DNA from: Pedobacter psychroterrae
Lineage (GTDB): Bacteria > Bacteroidota > Bacteroidia > Sphingobacteriales > Sphingobacteriaceae
Length of the DNA: 64,000 nt
NCBI RefSeq assembly: GCF_004331695.1
Contig: NZ_SJSL01000003.1
Span: 124,001-188,000, forward strand
Reading direction: 5' to 3'
The notes under the pieces were generated by a model. The model was not told the origin of the DNA. It did no database searches and worked only from the letters and a program-made list of their open reading frames with translations. Position 1 is the stretch's first letter. Each line of letters begins with the position of its first letter. Positions 33,240-41,601 of the stretch are shown here, piece by piece. The translations under genes and the position numbers were made by a program.

Positions 33240-33273
33240 TTCAAGGGTTTTGGCGTGGCAACTAAGATAAACA

Positions 33274-35226
33274 TTAATTTATACTCAGTACTTTAAATTC
33301 TGTTCGCCTGTTGAGTCTCCTGCCTTCGCGGTTGTCCTTACCATTAGGGAGGCTGTTAGGTTGTACGGGTCTGGTTTCTCCATATCCTTTTGCGGCAATC
33401 CTGTAGGTGGAGATCCCCATGGAAATGATGTAATCTACGCAGGACTGTGCACGTTGCTGGGACAGCTTGTTATTGTACAAGTCCGGGCCGATAGAGTCAG
33501 TATGCGCACTCAGCTCAATCCTGATTTTTGGATTGTCGGTCAGAATGGATACCAATCCATCCAGCACCACAAGCGACTCGGGCTTCAGAATGGCCTTATT
33601 AAAATCATACAATACGTTCTCAATCACGATAGGTTTGTCGACTATAAACTTCTGCAGGCAAATATCTGCGTTCCGTAGCGTGTCTTTTTTTAATGACTGA
33701 AATGGCGGAATCAGGACTACTTTGGAGAAATACCCTTCTTTTTCCAGCCGGAGCAGGTAGTTTTTTTTCAGCCCGATCTTAAACTGGTATTCGCCTGTGG
33801 TATTGGTTGTGCAGATCTGAATTTTTTTCGTCAGCGAGTCAATTAATTCTACCCTTACATCCGATAATGCTACGTTAGTTTCGCAGTCTGTAACCCTGCC
33901 GGCAAAGATGGCCGACTGCCGCTCAGGCTTTGCAAAGGTTACTTTAAACAGATTTAAACAGCAGTCAGATTCCCTGTCTGAGCTGAGATAGGCCGTGCCC
34001 TCTTTGGTGTCGTCTATGTAATAGTAAAGATCGTCTTTTGTCGAGTTATAAGGAGCACCCATATTGCGGGGTACTGTCCAGCTGCTATCGCCTTTGGCAG
34101 TACTTTCATAAAGGTCGAAATTTCCCATTCCGACATAACCTTTTGAACTAAAAATAAGCCTTTTGGTAGGCTGATGGTAGTATGGCGTATTTTCATCAGC
34201 TCCCGTATTGATTTTATTGCCCATATTGACCGCGTTCAGCGGCATGCCATTGGCATCCAGCTCACTCATCCAGATGTCATTCCCCCCGATACCGCCCATT
34301 CTGTTTGAAATAAAATACAGATATTTCCCATCAGGCGTTACAAAGGGCTGCATCGCATTAGCGCCGCCGGCATTTACAAAGTTATTTAGTTTATAGGGAT
34401 TAGACCAGTTTTGCCCGCTGTACTTACTCAGATAAATGCCGGTTATTACCTTGTCGCCCTCTTTATACCATTTGGTGAGGTACATTTTTTTTCCGCTTGA
34501 ATCCAATGAAGGAGTTCCGGAATGCACAGGGAGTTTAGCATCATCAGGAAAACTAAGATTTGTTTTCTTTGACAGGCTGTCGCGCTCAGTGACAAATATA
34601 TGGTTGAGATTTTTATTTTTCACCAAAGCAGAAGTGCCTGTAAACCAGTATTTGTTGTCGCTGATGCTTACCGCAAAATCATTTTCATCTGTACTAAAGC
34701 TGCTTTCCAGTTTCACGATGCTTGCGGTAGCTTTCAGCTTGCTTTGTTGTTTGGCAAACAGGCAGTCCTTTAGCTCATTGTTGCCCATGGTAGTATACTG
34801 CTTGTTGTCCTTGCTAGCGCCGATAAACAAGTTAAGCTGGCCCTCTGCCTGATCAAGTTTATTGTTGCTTCTCAAACATACGCCATACCATAGTCTGGCC
34901 ATCGGGTAGCTGGCTTCGAAACCTTCAATAACTTCTTTGTATAGTTCTTCTGCCTGTGCGTAATTATTGGAGAGTCTGTATGATTCGGCAAGCTGATAGT
35001 TCACTTCAGCTATTTCAGAAAGGGCAAATCTTTGTTTTTTGGAAAAGTAAGGCACTTTTCCCTGCTTCGTAATTGTTTCACCGTTTTGGGCCTTATCATA
35101 ATAGAAAGCAGCTGTTGCATAGTCTTTTTCAGCAAAAGCTTTATCCGCGCGCGTTTTGAAGGCTTTGTTCTGAGCGGTAACAGTACCGGCTATCAGCAAG
35201 CATAGCATAAGAAGATAGTTTTTCAT
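33274..35226 (-). CDS. OmpA/PD40 protein of the PorE type
   Basis: This 650-residue protein has a signal peptide (MKNYLLMLCLLIAGTVTAQ), TPR-like helices at about 20-150 (RADKAFAEKDYATAAFYYDKAQ), PD40/WD40-like beta-propeller repeats at about 170-420 (FVTPDGKYLYFISNRMGGIGGNDIW), a carboxypeptidase-regulatory-like domain at about 440-520 and a C-terminal OmpA peptidoglycan-binding domain with ELSAHTDSIGPDLYNNKLSQQRA. This order is that of PorE, a type IX secretion component that may anchor the PorP/SprF protein to the cell wall. It follows a PorP/SprF gene by 27 bp, as usual for such loci. Confidence 0.88.
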   Translation of the reverse strand: MKNYLLMLCLLIAGTVTAQNKAFKTRADKAFAEKDYATAAFYYDKAQNGETITKQGKVPYFSKKQRFALSEIAEVNYQLAESYRLSNNYAQAEELYKEVIEGFEASYPMARLWYGVCLRSNNKLDQAEGQLNLFIGASKDNKQYTTMGNNELKDCLFAKQQSKLKATASIVKLESSFSTDENDFAVSISDNKYWFTGTSALVKNKNLNHIFVTERDSLSKKTNLSFPDDAKLPVHSGTPSLDSSGKKMYLTKWYKEGDKVITGIYLSKYSGQNWSNPYKLNNFVNAGGANAMQPFVTPDGKYLYFISNRMGGIGGNDIWMSELDANGMPLNAVNMGNKINTGADENTPYYHQPTKRLIFSSKGYVGMGNFDLYESTAKGDSSWTVPRNMGAPYNSTKDDLYYYIDDTKEGTAYLSSDRESDCCLNLFKVTFAKPERQSAIFAGRVTDCETNVALSDVRVELIDSLTKKIQICTTNTTGEYQFKIGLKKNYLLRLEKEGYFSKVVLIPPFQSLKKDTLRNADICLQKFIVDKPIVIENVLYDFNKAILKPESLVVLDGLVSILTDNPKIRIELSAHTDSIGPDLYNNKLSQQRAQSCVDYIISMGISTYRIAAKGYGETRPVQPNSLPNGKDNREGRRLNRRTEFKVLSIN

Positions 35227-35253
35227 CCCTATAGATTTGGTTTCATCGGTTTC

Positions 35254-36252
35254 TTAAAGTCTTGGACATTTTTCATCCCGGGCTGATAACCGGTTTTTAA
35301 ATATATAGCTGATGGAGAGTTCGTAGCTTCCTCCAGGGTTGCCTGTTTTTTGCAGGGAAGTAGTGGTGTGGTCATAACTGATTCCGATAACCAGGTTTTT
35401 GGCATAGAAGCCAATATTCCCTACAGCTGCGTCATTCATTCGGTACATTGCCCCGATGATCAGGCTATAGTCGGCCTGAAGATTGAACTCAAAATTGGTA
35501 CCCAGTGCTTTTATCTGGCTTTTTTGCTGCTTTATGTAGATAAAGTGCGGTGTAATGTCAAGGAAATTTGAAACGCCGAGGCGGACACCTCCATGCAGGT
35601 TATATCGGAGCGGCATTTTGGTGTCCTGACTTCCCGGCGTAAATGGGTCACTGCTTTGGGTTAAGTGGGAAACGCTTAAACCGGCAAATGGATTGGCCCT
35701 TCCCGAAGGCGTGCCATTGTAATAAAATATTCCGGCACTGGCATCAAATGCAGTACCTCCTGTGTTTTCAAAAGATTCACCGGTCGACATGCCAGGGTCA
35801 AAACCGGTCGATGTGTTGTATTGGTTGTCCATCTGAAGTTTGCTGACATCAAAGCTGCGGTTGATCAGTCCAGCCTGCAACCCCATGTTGAGTTTATGGT
35901 ATCCATTGGAGGAAACAGCAACCTGATAGGCAAAGGAACCCTGTGCAGTCAAATGGTTATAGCCCGCCGTTCCTGCCTTTTGGCTAAGGATGTTTGCGCC
36001 CAAAGCTATTTTGTCCGATAATCGGGTATCGCCAGAGATGGCAGTTGTTTTATACCCGCCATCCACACCTGCCCATTGGTCCCTGAAGTTGGCGGTCATC
36101 CGCGACTGTCCGTCCATCACCCCTGTTAATGCCGGGTTTAGCCATAAAGGAAAGGCGTAGTACTGCGAAAAATGAGGGTCTATCTGCGCCCTGCTTTCAA
36201 GGGCTCCGGCCAGTAATAGCAATATAATAAGAGAGGTTATAGAGTCCTTCAT
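35254..36252 (-). CDS. PorP/SprF-family type IX membrane protein
   Basis: This 332-residue outer-membrane protein has a signal peptide (about 1-22) followed by the family hallmark QIDPHFSQYYAFPLWLNPALTG, then alternating amphipathic strands (FRDQWAGVDGGYKT, LGANILSQKAGTAGYN, NMGLQAGLINRSF). The C-terminal part has YSLIIGAMYRMN and ISYIFKNR. Family members sit at the outer membrane and are needed to secrete or anchor a specific type B cargo, normally encoded just upstream. The upstream gene here, overlapping by 4 bp, has exactly such a sorting domain. Confidence 0.92.
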   Translation of the reverse strand: MKDSITSLIILLLLAGALESRAQIDPHFSQYYAFPLWLNPALTGVMDGQSRMTANFRDQWAGVDGGYKTTAISGDTRLSDKIALGANILSQKAGTAGYNHLTAQGSFAYQVAVSSNGYHKLNMGLQAGLINRSFDVSKLQMDNQYNTSTGFDPGMSTGESFENTGGTAFDASAGIFYYNGTPSGRANPFAGLSVSHLTQSSDPFTPGSQDTKMPLRYNLHGGVRLGVSNFLDITPHFIYIKQQKSQIKALGTNFEFNLQADYSLIIGAMYRMNDAAVGNIGFYAKNLVIGISYDHTTTSLQKTGNPGGSYELSISYIFKNRLSARDEKCPRL

Positions 36253-38231
36253 TTGATTAGGGTAATTGTTCCTTTTTTGTTGATTTCACGCCCGTCGTTC
36301 ATGGTCGCTTTTAGTGTATAGATGTACACACCTGTAGGCTGACTGATGCCTTTGAAGGTGCCATCCCAGCCATTGGCAATATTGGTACTGTAGTACAGCT
36401 GTTCTCCCCACTGACTGTAGATGTAGAAGCGCAGCGTTTTTAGTGTTTGGCTGCGTACATAGACGATGTCATTCTGCCCATCATTATTTGGCGTAAAGGC
36501 ATTTGGGACAAAGATGTCGTCAAACTCCTTTATGGTTTCTCCGGTAGTAGCGCTTGAATTTTCGCTTTCCTGGCAAACCAGTATGCCGGTAGCCTTTACC
36601 AAAAATGTTACGGTTTCACTTCCGCGGAGGTTATTGACGGTATGGGTAAGGCCATTGCTGCCAGAGCTGGGCGCAGTATAGGTCTGGCCGTTATCTATGC
36701 TGACCATATAGCCGGTCACACCGCTTACAGGGTTCCATTTAAAAGTGATGCTATGCTGTGTGACACTTTCTATTGTTACTACAGGGGCCAGTAATATCGG
36801 AAGTACGGTTATTTCTGCAGGCTGACGAGTGGCCGATGCGCAGCCTTCTTTGTTGACTACTTCCAGATAGTAAGTTGTGTTTACGGTTACATTAGGAGAA
36901 GTCCAGTTGCTGCCGGAGGCGACTGGAGTACCGCCTTCTGAAACGGTATACCAGTTGTACCTGAAGTCGGCATTGGGAGAAGTAACACTAAAAGTAGCGG
37001 TGGAGCCGCTGCAGATACTTGTTTTTCCTCCGTTTGCCAGGACATTTGAACTAGGTAAGGGGGATACGACGACTTGTATAGTTCCCGATAGGGGACTGGA
37101 ACAGATGCCATTACTGCTCAGTACATAAAATGTTTTGTTTTCACTGAGTGCATCAGTCAGGTAGCTGGTTCCTGTAGACAGCAGGTTTGTTTTTGCTGGA
37201 GAATCGTACCATAAGTAACTGATGCCCGATACGGGGTTTTTGATAGAAAGGACCGCTTTGCTGCCTGAACACACGGTAATGATTGATTTTTCAAACTCAG
37301 GGACGAATAGCTCTGCCATTACTTCAAATCTTACCACATTGCTGATCAAGGGGATGTTGCAGGGTTCAGATACAATGACACGCCGGAAATAAGCGGTGGT
37401 GGTCAGAGTTGGCGGGTCATAAACAGGTCCGGCAGCACCAGGAATGTCAATGAAACTGACATTATCCAGAGATTTTTGCCACTTGTAAATATAAGTCCCT
37501 GTTCCCCCCGAAGGAGTTTCGCCGGTGATTGGCCCCGGATCACCGCTCACACAGAACACAGTTAATAGAGGGGCAGTGATGGTATTGTTGGCCAATGGAG
37601 GTACGACAGTGAGTTTAACCGTATTACTGGTAGATGTTAATGCGCAGCCATCAGGAATTGCGACCCTGCGAAAATAAGTGGTTTCAGTGAGTTTGTCCGG
37701 ACTAAAGTCTTTGGCAGTAGCACCGTCTATGTTTTTGAAAGTCTTGTTATCTGTGGAGCTTTGCCAAATATAGAAGAACTCAGAAGTTCCGCTGGATGGC
37801 GTAGCCCCAACGATGGCAGCCGGGTTTCCAGGCCCGCAGAAAGAGTTGATCACCGGCAGCACAATATTGTTGTTTACGACAGGCAGTATGGGTTGGACTG
37901 TCATGATATAATAAGAGTCAATTTCTGTGAGCACTCCCACAAGGTTCTTACGCCTGACATTGATCAACATATTGACCTGCATTGGATTTATTATCGACGC
38001 TGCAAGGTAATCTTTGGTGTTATTAACCCCTGGGGCCGGTGTCCAGAGCCCGTTCTGAGAAACCTCCCACAAGTAGCTGTCGGGCAGTATACTAAGTTCA
38101 TCACCTTTGATGATAATATTGGCCCCAGAACAAATAGTTACCGGTCTTGGAGTGGCGTCAGATGCCGGTAAGGAAGCATAAGTGCAAAGCGTAAATAAAA
38201 GGAGCAGACATGGTAAAAGTTTATATTTCAT
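36249..38231 (-). CDS. Secreted multidomain protein with type B sorting domain
   Basis: This 660-residue type IX cargo has a signal peptide, several Ig-like or PKD-like modules and a C-terminal sorting domain. Two tandem modules at about 130-310 are nearly copies: PAAIVGATPSSGTSEFFYIWQ and GPITGETPSGGTGTYIYKWQ, each ending in TTYFRR or TAYFRR. Residues about 480-570 resemble fibronectin type III. The last 90 residues (DDIFVPNAFTPNNDGQND ... FYIYSQWGEQLYYS ... GWDGTFKGISQPTGVYIY) are the gliding-motility-associated C-terminal (CHU_C, type B) domain. It is probably held at the surface by the PorP/SprF partner downstream, perhaps as an adhesin (inference). Confidence 0.9.
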   Translation of the reverse strand: MKYKLLPCLLLLFTLCTYASLPASDATPRPVTICSGANIIIKGDELSILPDSYLWEVSQNGLWTPAPGVNNTKDYLAASIINPMQVNMLINVRRKNLVGVLTEIDSYYIMTVQPILPVVNNNIVLPVINSFCGPGNPAAIVGATPSSGTSEFFYIWQSSTDNKTFKNIDGATAKDFSPDKLTETTYFRRVAIPDGCALTSTSNTVKLTVVPPLANNTITAPLLTVFCVSGDPGPITGETPSGGTGTYIYKWQKSLDNVSFIDIPGAAGPVYDPPTLTTTAYFRRVIVSEPCNIPLISNVVRFEVMAELFVPEFEKSIITVCSGSKAVLSIKNPVSGISYLWYDSPAKTNLLSTGTSYLTDALSENKTFYVLSSNGICSSPLSGTIQVVVSPLPSSNVLANGGKTSICSGSTATFSVTSPNADFRYNWYTVSEGGTPVASGSNWTSPNVTVNTTYYLEVVNKEGCASATRQPAEITVLPILLAPVVTIESVTQHSITFKWNPVSGVTGYMVSIDNGQTYTAPSSGSNGLTHTVNNLRGSETVTFLVKATGILVCQESENSSATTGETIKEFDDIFVPNAFTPNNDGQNDIVYVRSQTLKTLRFYIYSQWGEQLYYSTNIANGWDGTFKGISQPTGVYIYTLKATMNDGREINKKGTITLIK

Positions 38232-38286
38232 AGTGGATTATATCATCGGCCAATACAACGATATAAAGGTGTTGAATTTGGGTAGA

Positions 38287-38322
38287 ACAAAACTGACATA
38301 AGTGATGACAAAACCGACATAA
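38287..38322. repeat. Two 15-bp direct repeats, 21-bp period
   Basis: ACAAAACTGACATAA at 38287-38301 and ACAAAACCGACATAA at 38308-38322 differ by one base and lie 21 bp apart, two helical turns. They stand between the divergent type IX operon and the M20 gene, 9 bp upstream of the M20 -33 element. This is the layout of a head-to-tail operator such as those of LytTR or OmpR-type regulators. No regulator is encoded next to it. Confidence 0.55.
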
Positions 38323-38330
38323 CCGAATAA

Positions 38331-38361
38331 TTGTTCCTTCGGTCAATTTTATATAAGTTTG
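38331..38361 (+). promoter_or_regulatory. Promoter of the M20 dipeptidase gene
   Basis: TTG at 38331-38333 and TAAGTTTG at 38354-38361 are 20 bp apart, a full Bacteroidota-type match. The expected leader before the ATG at 38379 is about 12 nt. Confidence 0.65.
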
Positions 38362-38378
38362 CCCTAAACTAATTTGTT

Positions 38379-39749
38379 ATGCAAGAGATCAAAAAATATG
38401 TAGAAGAAAACAAGCAGCGCTTCCTTGATGAGTTGTTTGAACTGTTACGTTTTCCATCTGTTAGTGCCGACCCGAAATATAAAGGTGATGTGCTTAAAAC
38501 TGCTGATTTTGTTGCCGCCAAACTTAAAGAGGCAGGTGCAGATAACGTTGAGATTTGTTCGACTGCCGGCTATCCGATCGTATATGGTGAAAAGATCGTT
38601 GATGCCAGTTTGCCAACTGTGCTCATCTACGGACATTACGATGTGCAGCCCGCAGATCCTTTGGAATTATGGAAAACACCTCCGTTTGAACCAACTATAC
38701 GTGATGGTAAGATCTATGCACGTGGGGCCTGTGATGATAAAGGACAGTTTTATATGCATGTGAAAGCATTTGAACTGATGATGAAAACCAATACACTTGC
38801 TTGCAATGTGAAGTTCATGATTGAAGGTGAGGAAGAAGTAGGTTCGGCCAATCTGGGTATTTTCGTTAACGCCAATGTGGAGCGCCTGAAAGCTGATGTG
38901 GTTTTGATCTCTGATACCTCTATGATCAGCATGGAAAACCCTTCTATTGAGACTGGTCTGCGTGGCCTGGCCTATATGGAAGTGGAAGTGGTAGGCCCAA
39001 ACAGAGATCTGCATTCAGGTGTGTATGGCGGTGCGGTTGCCAATCCGGCCACTATCCTCTGCAAAATGATTGCTTCTCTGCATGATGAAAACAACCACAT
39101 TACCATTCCTGCCTTTTATGATAAAGTAATTGAGCTTACAGATGAGGAAAAGAAGGCTTTAAATAGCGCTCCTTTTGATTTGGATGAGTATAAAACTGAC
39201 CTTGATATTGCTGCGGAATGGGGCGAAAAGGGGTATTCAACTCTAGAACGTACCGGAACCAGGCCTACTTTGGAAGTAAACGGTATCTGGAGCGGATACA
39301 TAGGAGAGGGTGCTAAAACAGTGTTGCCTTCAAAAGCGAATGCCAAGATCTCTATGCGTTTGGTGCCTAATCAAAGTTCTGAGGAGATTGCAGAGATCTT
39401 TACTAAGCATTTTGAAAGCATTGCGCCTGATAATGTAAAAGTTAAGGTTACTTCGCATCATGGTGGTGAGCCAGTAGTAACGCCAACTGATAGCGTGGCG
39501 TATAAAGCAGCAGAAAAGGCGATTTTGGATTCCTTTGGTAAGGCGCCAATTCCAACAAGGGGCGGGGGTAGTATTCCGATTGTCGCTTTGTTTGAAAGTG
39601 CATTGGGTATTAAATCGGTATTGTTTGGCTTTGGGTTGGATAGCGATGCACTGCATTCGCCAAATGAGAAATATGATATTTATAACTACTATAAAGGCAT
39701 TGAGACACTGCCATTGTTCCATAAATATTTTGCGGAATTGAGTAAGTAA
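38379..39749 (+). CDS. M20-family dipeptidase
   Basis: This 456-residue cytosolic metallopeptidase of the M20 family probably cleaves dipeptides or short peptides. Two-zinc active-site signatures are present: YGHYDVQPAD (first His and Asp), ARGACDDKGQ with the bridging Asp, IEGEEEVGS with the general-base Glu and metal Glu, and DLHSGVYGG with the His contributed across the dimer interface. TRGGGSIPIVALFE and DALHSPNEKYD, with the last His ligand, close the catalytic domain. The lid domain lies at about 195-345. The length fits the 450-residue dipeptidase subgroup. It has its own promoter and is followed by a palindromic element. Confidence 0.93.
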   Translation: MQEIKKYVEENKQRFLDELFELLRFPSVSADPKYKGDVLKTADFVAAKLKEAGADNVEICSTAGYPIVYGEKIVDASLPTVLIYGHYDVQPADPLELWKTPPFEPTIRDGKIYARGACDDKGQFYMHVKAFELMMKTNTLACNVKFMIEGEEEVGSANLGIFVNANVERLKADVVLISDTSMISMENPSIETGLRGLAYMEVEVVGPNRDLHSGVYGGAVANPATILCKMIASLHDENNHITIPAFYDKVIELTDEEKKALNSAPFDLDEYKTDLDIAAEWGEKGYSTLERTGTRPTLEVNGIWSGYIGEGAKTVLPSKANAKISMRLVPNQSSEEIAEIFTKHFESIAPDNVKVKVTSHHGGEPVVTPTDSVAYKAAEKAILDSFGKAPIPTRGGGSIPIVALFESALGIKSVLFGFGLDSDALHSPNEKYDIYNYYKGIETLPLFHKYFAELSK

Positions 39750-39762
39750 TTTAAACGTTACT

Positions 39763-39787
39763 TCATCCTGAATTTATTTCAGGATGA
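39763..39787. repeat. REP-like palindrome, possible terminator
   Basis: TCATCCTGAA (39763-39772) and TTCAGGATGA (39778-39787) form a perfect 10-bp stem with a 5-nt loop, 14 bp after the M20 stop codon. No T-run follows, so it is a weak intrinsic terminator. The CATCCTGAA-xxx-TTCAGGATG form resembles short palindromes that recur between genes in many Bacteroidota, but only one copy is in this window. Confidence 0.55.
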
Positions 39788-39826
39788 CGTTTGAGCAGGT
39801 CTTAAATGGAATGATGTTTAATTAAT

Positions 39827-39903
39827 AAAAACTCCAATATTCCCGATCTTCCCGCAGCCATGAAGAATTGCTGCGCATGTCGATCAGGAACATTGGAGTT
39901 TTT
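39827..39903. terminator. Long bidirectional hairpin between convergent genes
   Basis: A 77-nt imperfect hairpin. AAAAACTCCAAT (39827-39838) pairs with ATTGGAGTTTTT (39892-39903). Inside, TTCC (39840-39843) pairs with GGAA (39887-39890), GATC (39845-39848) with GATC (39882-39885), and CGCAGC (39853-39858) with GCTGCG (39870-39875), leaving an 11-nt loop. T-runs flank both outer sides, so it can end transcripts of the M20 gene and of the M56 operon. It is far longer than a usual terminator. Confidence 0.6.
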
Positions 39904-39958
39904 ATTTTGGGTGCCTTATATAGAAACTGACATTTCTAGGCGGCAGTTACTCTCTGGT

Positions 39959-41590
39959 TTACATGGTATCCTTTGTGACAATAACGATGAGTCCATTTCT
40001 TGCACTTTCATTGTGCTGAGCAACAGCCCGGTCTCCTTTAAATACACGAATTAATTTTAAGCCTCTTGGATATATTGCCTCATCGAGTTTAAATCCCATT
40101 GGTGTTTTTTTGTAGCTTGCTTCCTTACCATCAATAAGTATTACAGGATCTGTTATTGGTGTCTCGGCAAGATAATTTACAATTTTTCCTGCCTCTTCTT
40201 TAGTTTCATCACGGGCGATAAAATTTGGCATTTGTGTAATGTATCCACCAAATATCATCTTTGTTTTGCCAGTTAATAATTCTTTGTCGCTTAGATATTT
40301 ATCTTCATTACCAGCGTAAACAAAGCCTTTATAAAAATGATATACGCCTTTGGTAAGCGAGACTGTATCATTAAATTTATTTAGATAACTTAAAAAATCA
40401 TCCTGCCATTCAAAATTGCCGGATTTTGTTATTTTATAATTACCAGTTTTCTTGTTCTCATCAACCTCAAAGGATATATAGAGCAGACCCTCTTTGAAGT
40501 TGTGATCACGGTCCCCTTCGTAATTACTAGTATACCTTTGAAGATTGGCCGGAGAATCCTGATGCTGGGAGTTTAATTCAAGAACAGGGGAAATATTGCT
40601 TTTTTTCCTGGCTTTTTTTACTTTGAGGGCCGGGGTGGGCTTTATTTTGAGCTTTAAATCTCCTATTGGATTGAGATCAGCTTTGGCGTAATCACTAATA
40701 ATTGGAACTACCTTATCGGTAATCTTAGTGATGATTTTTGCTTCAGCACCAGTAGCGGATGAAAAAATAAGCATACCTGCAAAAAGCGGTACTGAGAGCC
40801 CATACTTTAGTATGGCAACCTGGCGAGATTTTGTTTTGTGTAACATAATGAGTCTCCTTTTTAATAAAGATTGGTTAAAAAAATTGTTGGTTAGTCGTTG
40901 GGGTTGTGTGTTAAAAACATTGGAGACCAGCAAGAGCGCGTATGCTGATCTGTCTTCCAATGTTGATGCTGCTAATTCATCTGCGATGAATTCATGTATA
41001 TTTTGAATCGCTTTTCTATAGAAGTAAGTGACTGGATTGAACCAATTTAGGGCCAGAAGTATCTCAAAAAACACCACATCTGCCGAGTGCCATTGCCTGG
41101 CATGTACCAGTTCGTGGCTAATAATCGTATCCTTCCCCTCCAGGTCCTGATCCACAGAGATCTTGCCGAAGAATGAGAAAGCCTGACCACTAACCTTGGT
41201 GGTAAGCAGTTTCCTGACTATGTAGAGCTTCCTCAAGAAGTTGAGTAAAAGGACCAGGCTGACCGAAAGGTAGATTACCCAAAGCCATTCCATGGGGCTA
41301 AACATAACCTGTTCTGGAGGGGTCAGAGAAGGGATGTTCATTTGAGTAACTGTTGGTTCGATTGCCCTGTAAGTCACAATCTGTGTAAAATTCTGCACCT
41401 TCTCTGTGATGAACAGCGCACTAACCCATTTTGCTTTTAGCAATGGTATACAAAGAGACAGTAACGCCGAGCCTACCAAATAAAACCGGTTGGTTTTAAA
41501 GAAGGTTTCATTTCGCAGTAACACCACATAAAATAGATAAAAGAGGAGCAGATATAGATTAACCTGCAAGATATAGATGAGTGCATTCAT
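39959..41590 (-). CDS. M56 membrane peptidase with TonB/plug-like tail (copy 2)
   Basis: This 543-residue protein is a close paralogue of its neighbour at 41602; the first 66 residues are nearly the same. Membrane helices are at about 3-25, 37-52, 100-120 and 265-285. The zinc motif is HELVH (159-163), with HEFIADELAAS further on. Periplasmic residues about 370-445 (EGLLYISFEVDENKKTGNYKI) resemble a TonB C-terminal domain, and the end (DPVILIDGKEASY ... ESARNGLIVIVTK) resembles a SusC plug signature. No beta-lactam sensor domain is present. It is the last gene of a blaI-M56-M56 operon, 11 bp after the first copy. Confidence 0.87.
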   Translation of the reverse strand: MNALIYILQVNLYLLLFYLFYVVLLRNETFFKTNRFYLVGSALLSLCIPLLKAKWVSALFITEKVQNFTQIVTYRAIEPTVTQMNIPSLTPPEQVMFSPMEWLWVIYLSVSLVLLLNFLRKLYIVRKLLTTKVSGQAFSFFGKISVDQDLEGKDTIISHELVHARQWHSADVVFFEILLALNWFNPVTYFYRKAIQNIHEFIADELAASTLEDRSAYALLLVSNVFNTQPQRLTNNFFNQSLLKRRLIMLHKTKSRQVAILKYGLSVPLFAGMLIFSSATGAEAKIITKITDKVVPIISDYAKADLNPIGDLKLKIKPTPALKVKKARKKSNISPVLELNSQHQDSPANLQRYTSNYEGDRDHNFKEGLLYISFEVDENKKTGNYKITKSGNFEWQDDFLSYLNKFNDTVSLTKGVYHFYKGFVYAGNEDKYLSDKELLTGKTKMIFGGYITQMPNFIARDETKEEAGKIVNYLAETPITDPVILIDGKEASYKKTPMGFKLDEAIYPRGLKLIRVFKGDRAVAQHNESARNGLIVIVTKDTM

Positions 41591-41601
41591 AGCCGATCTT
41601 T

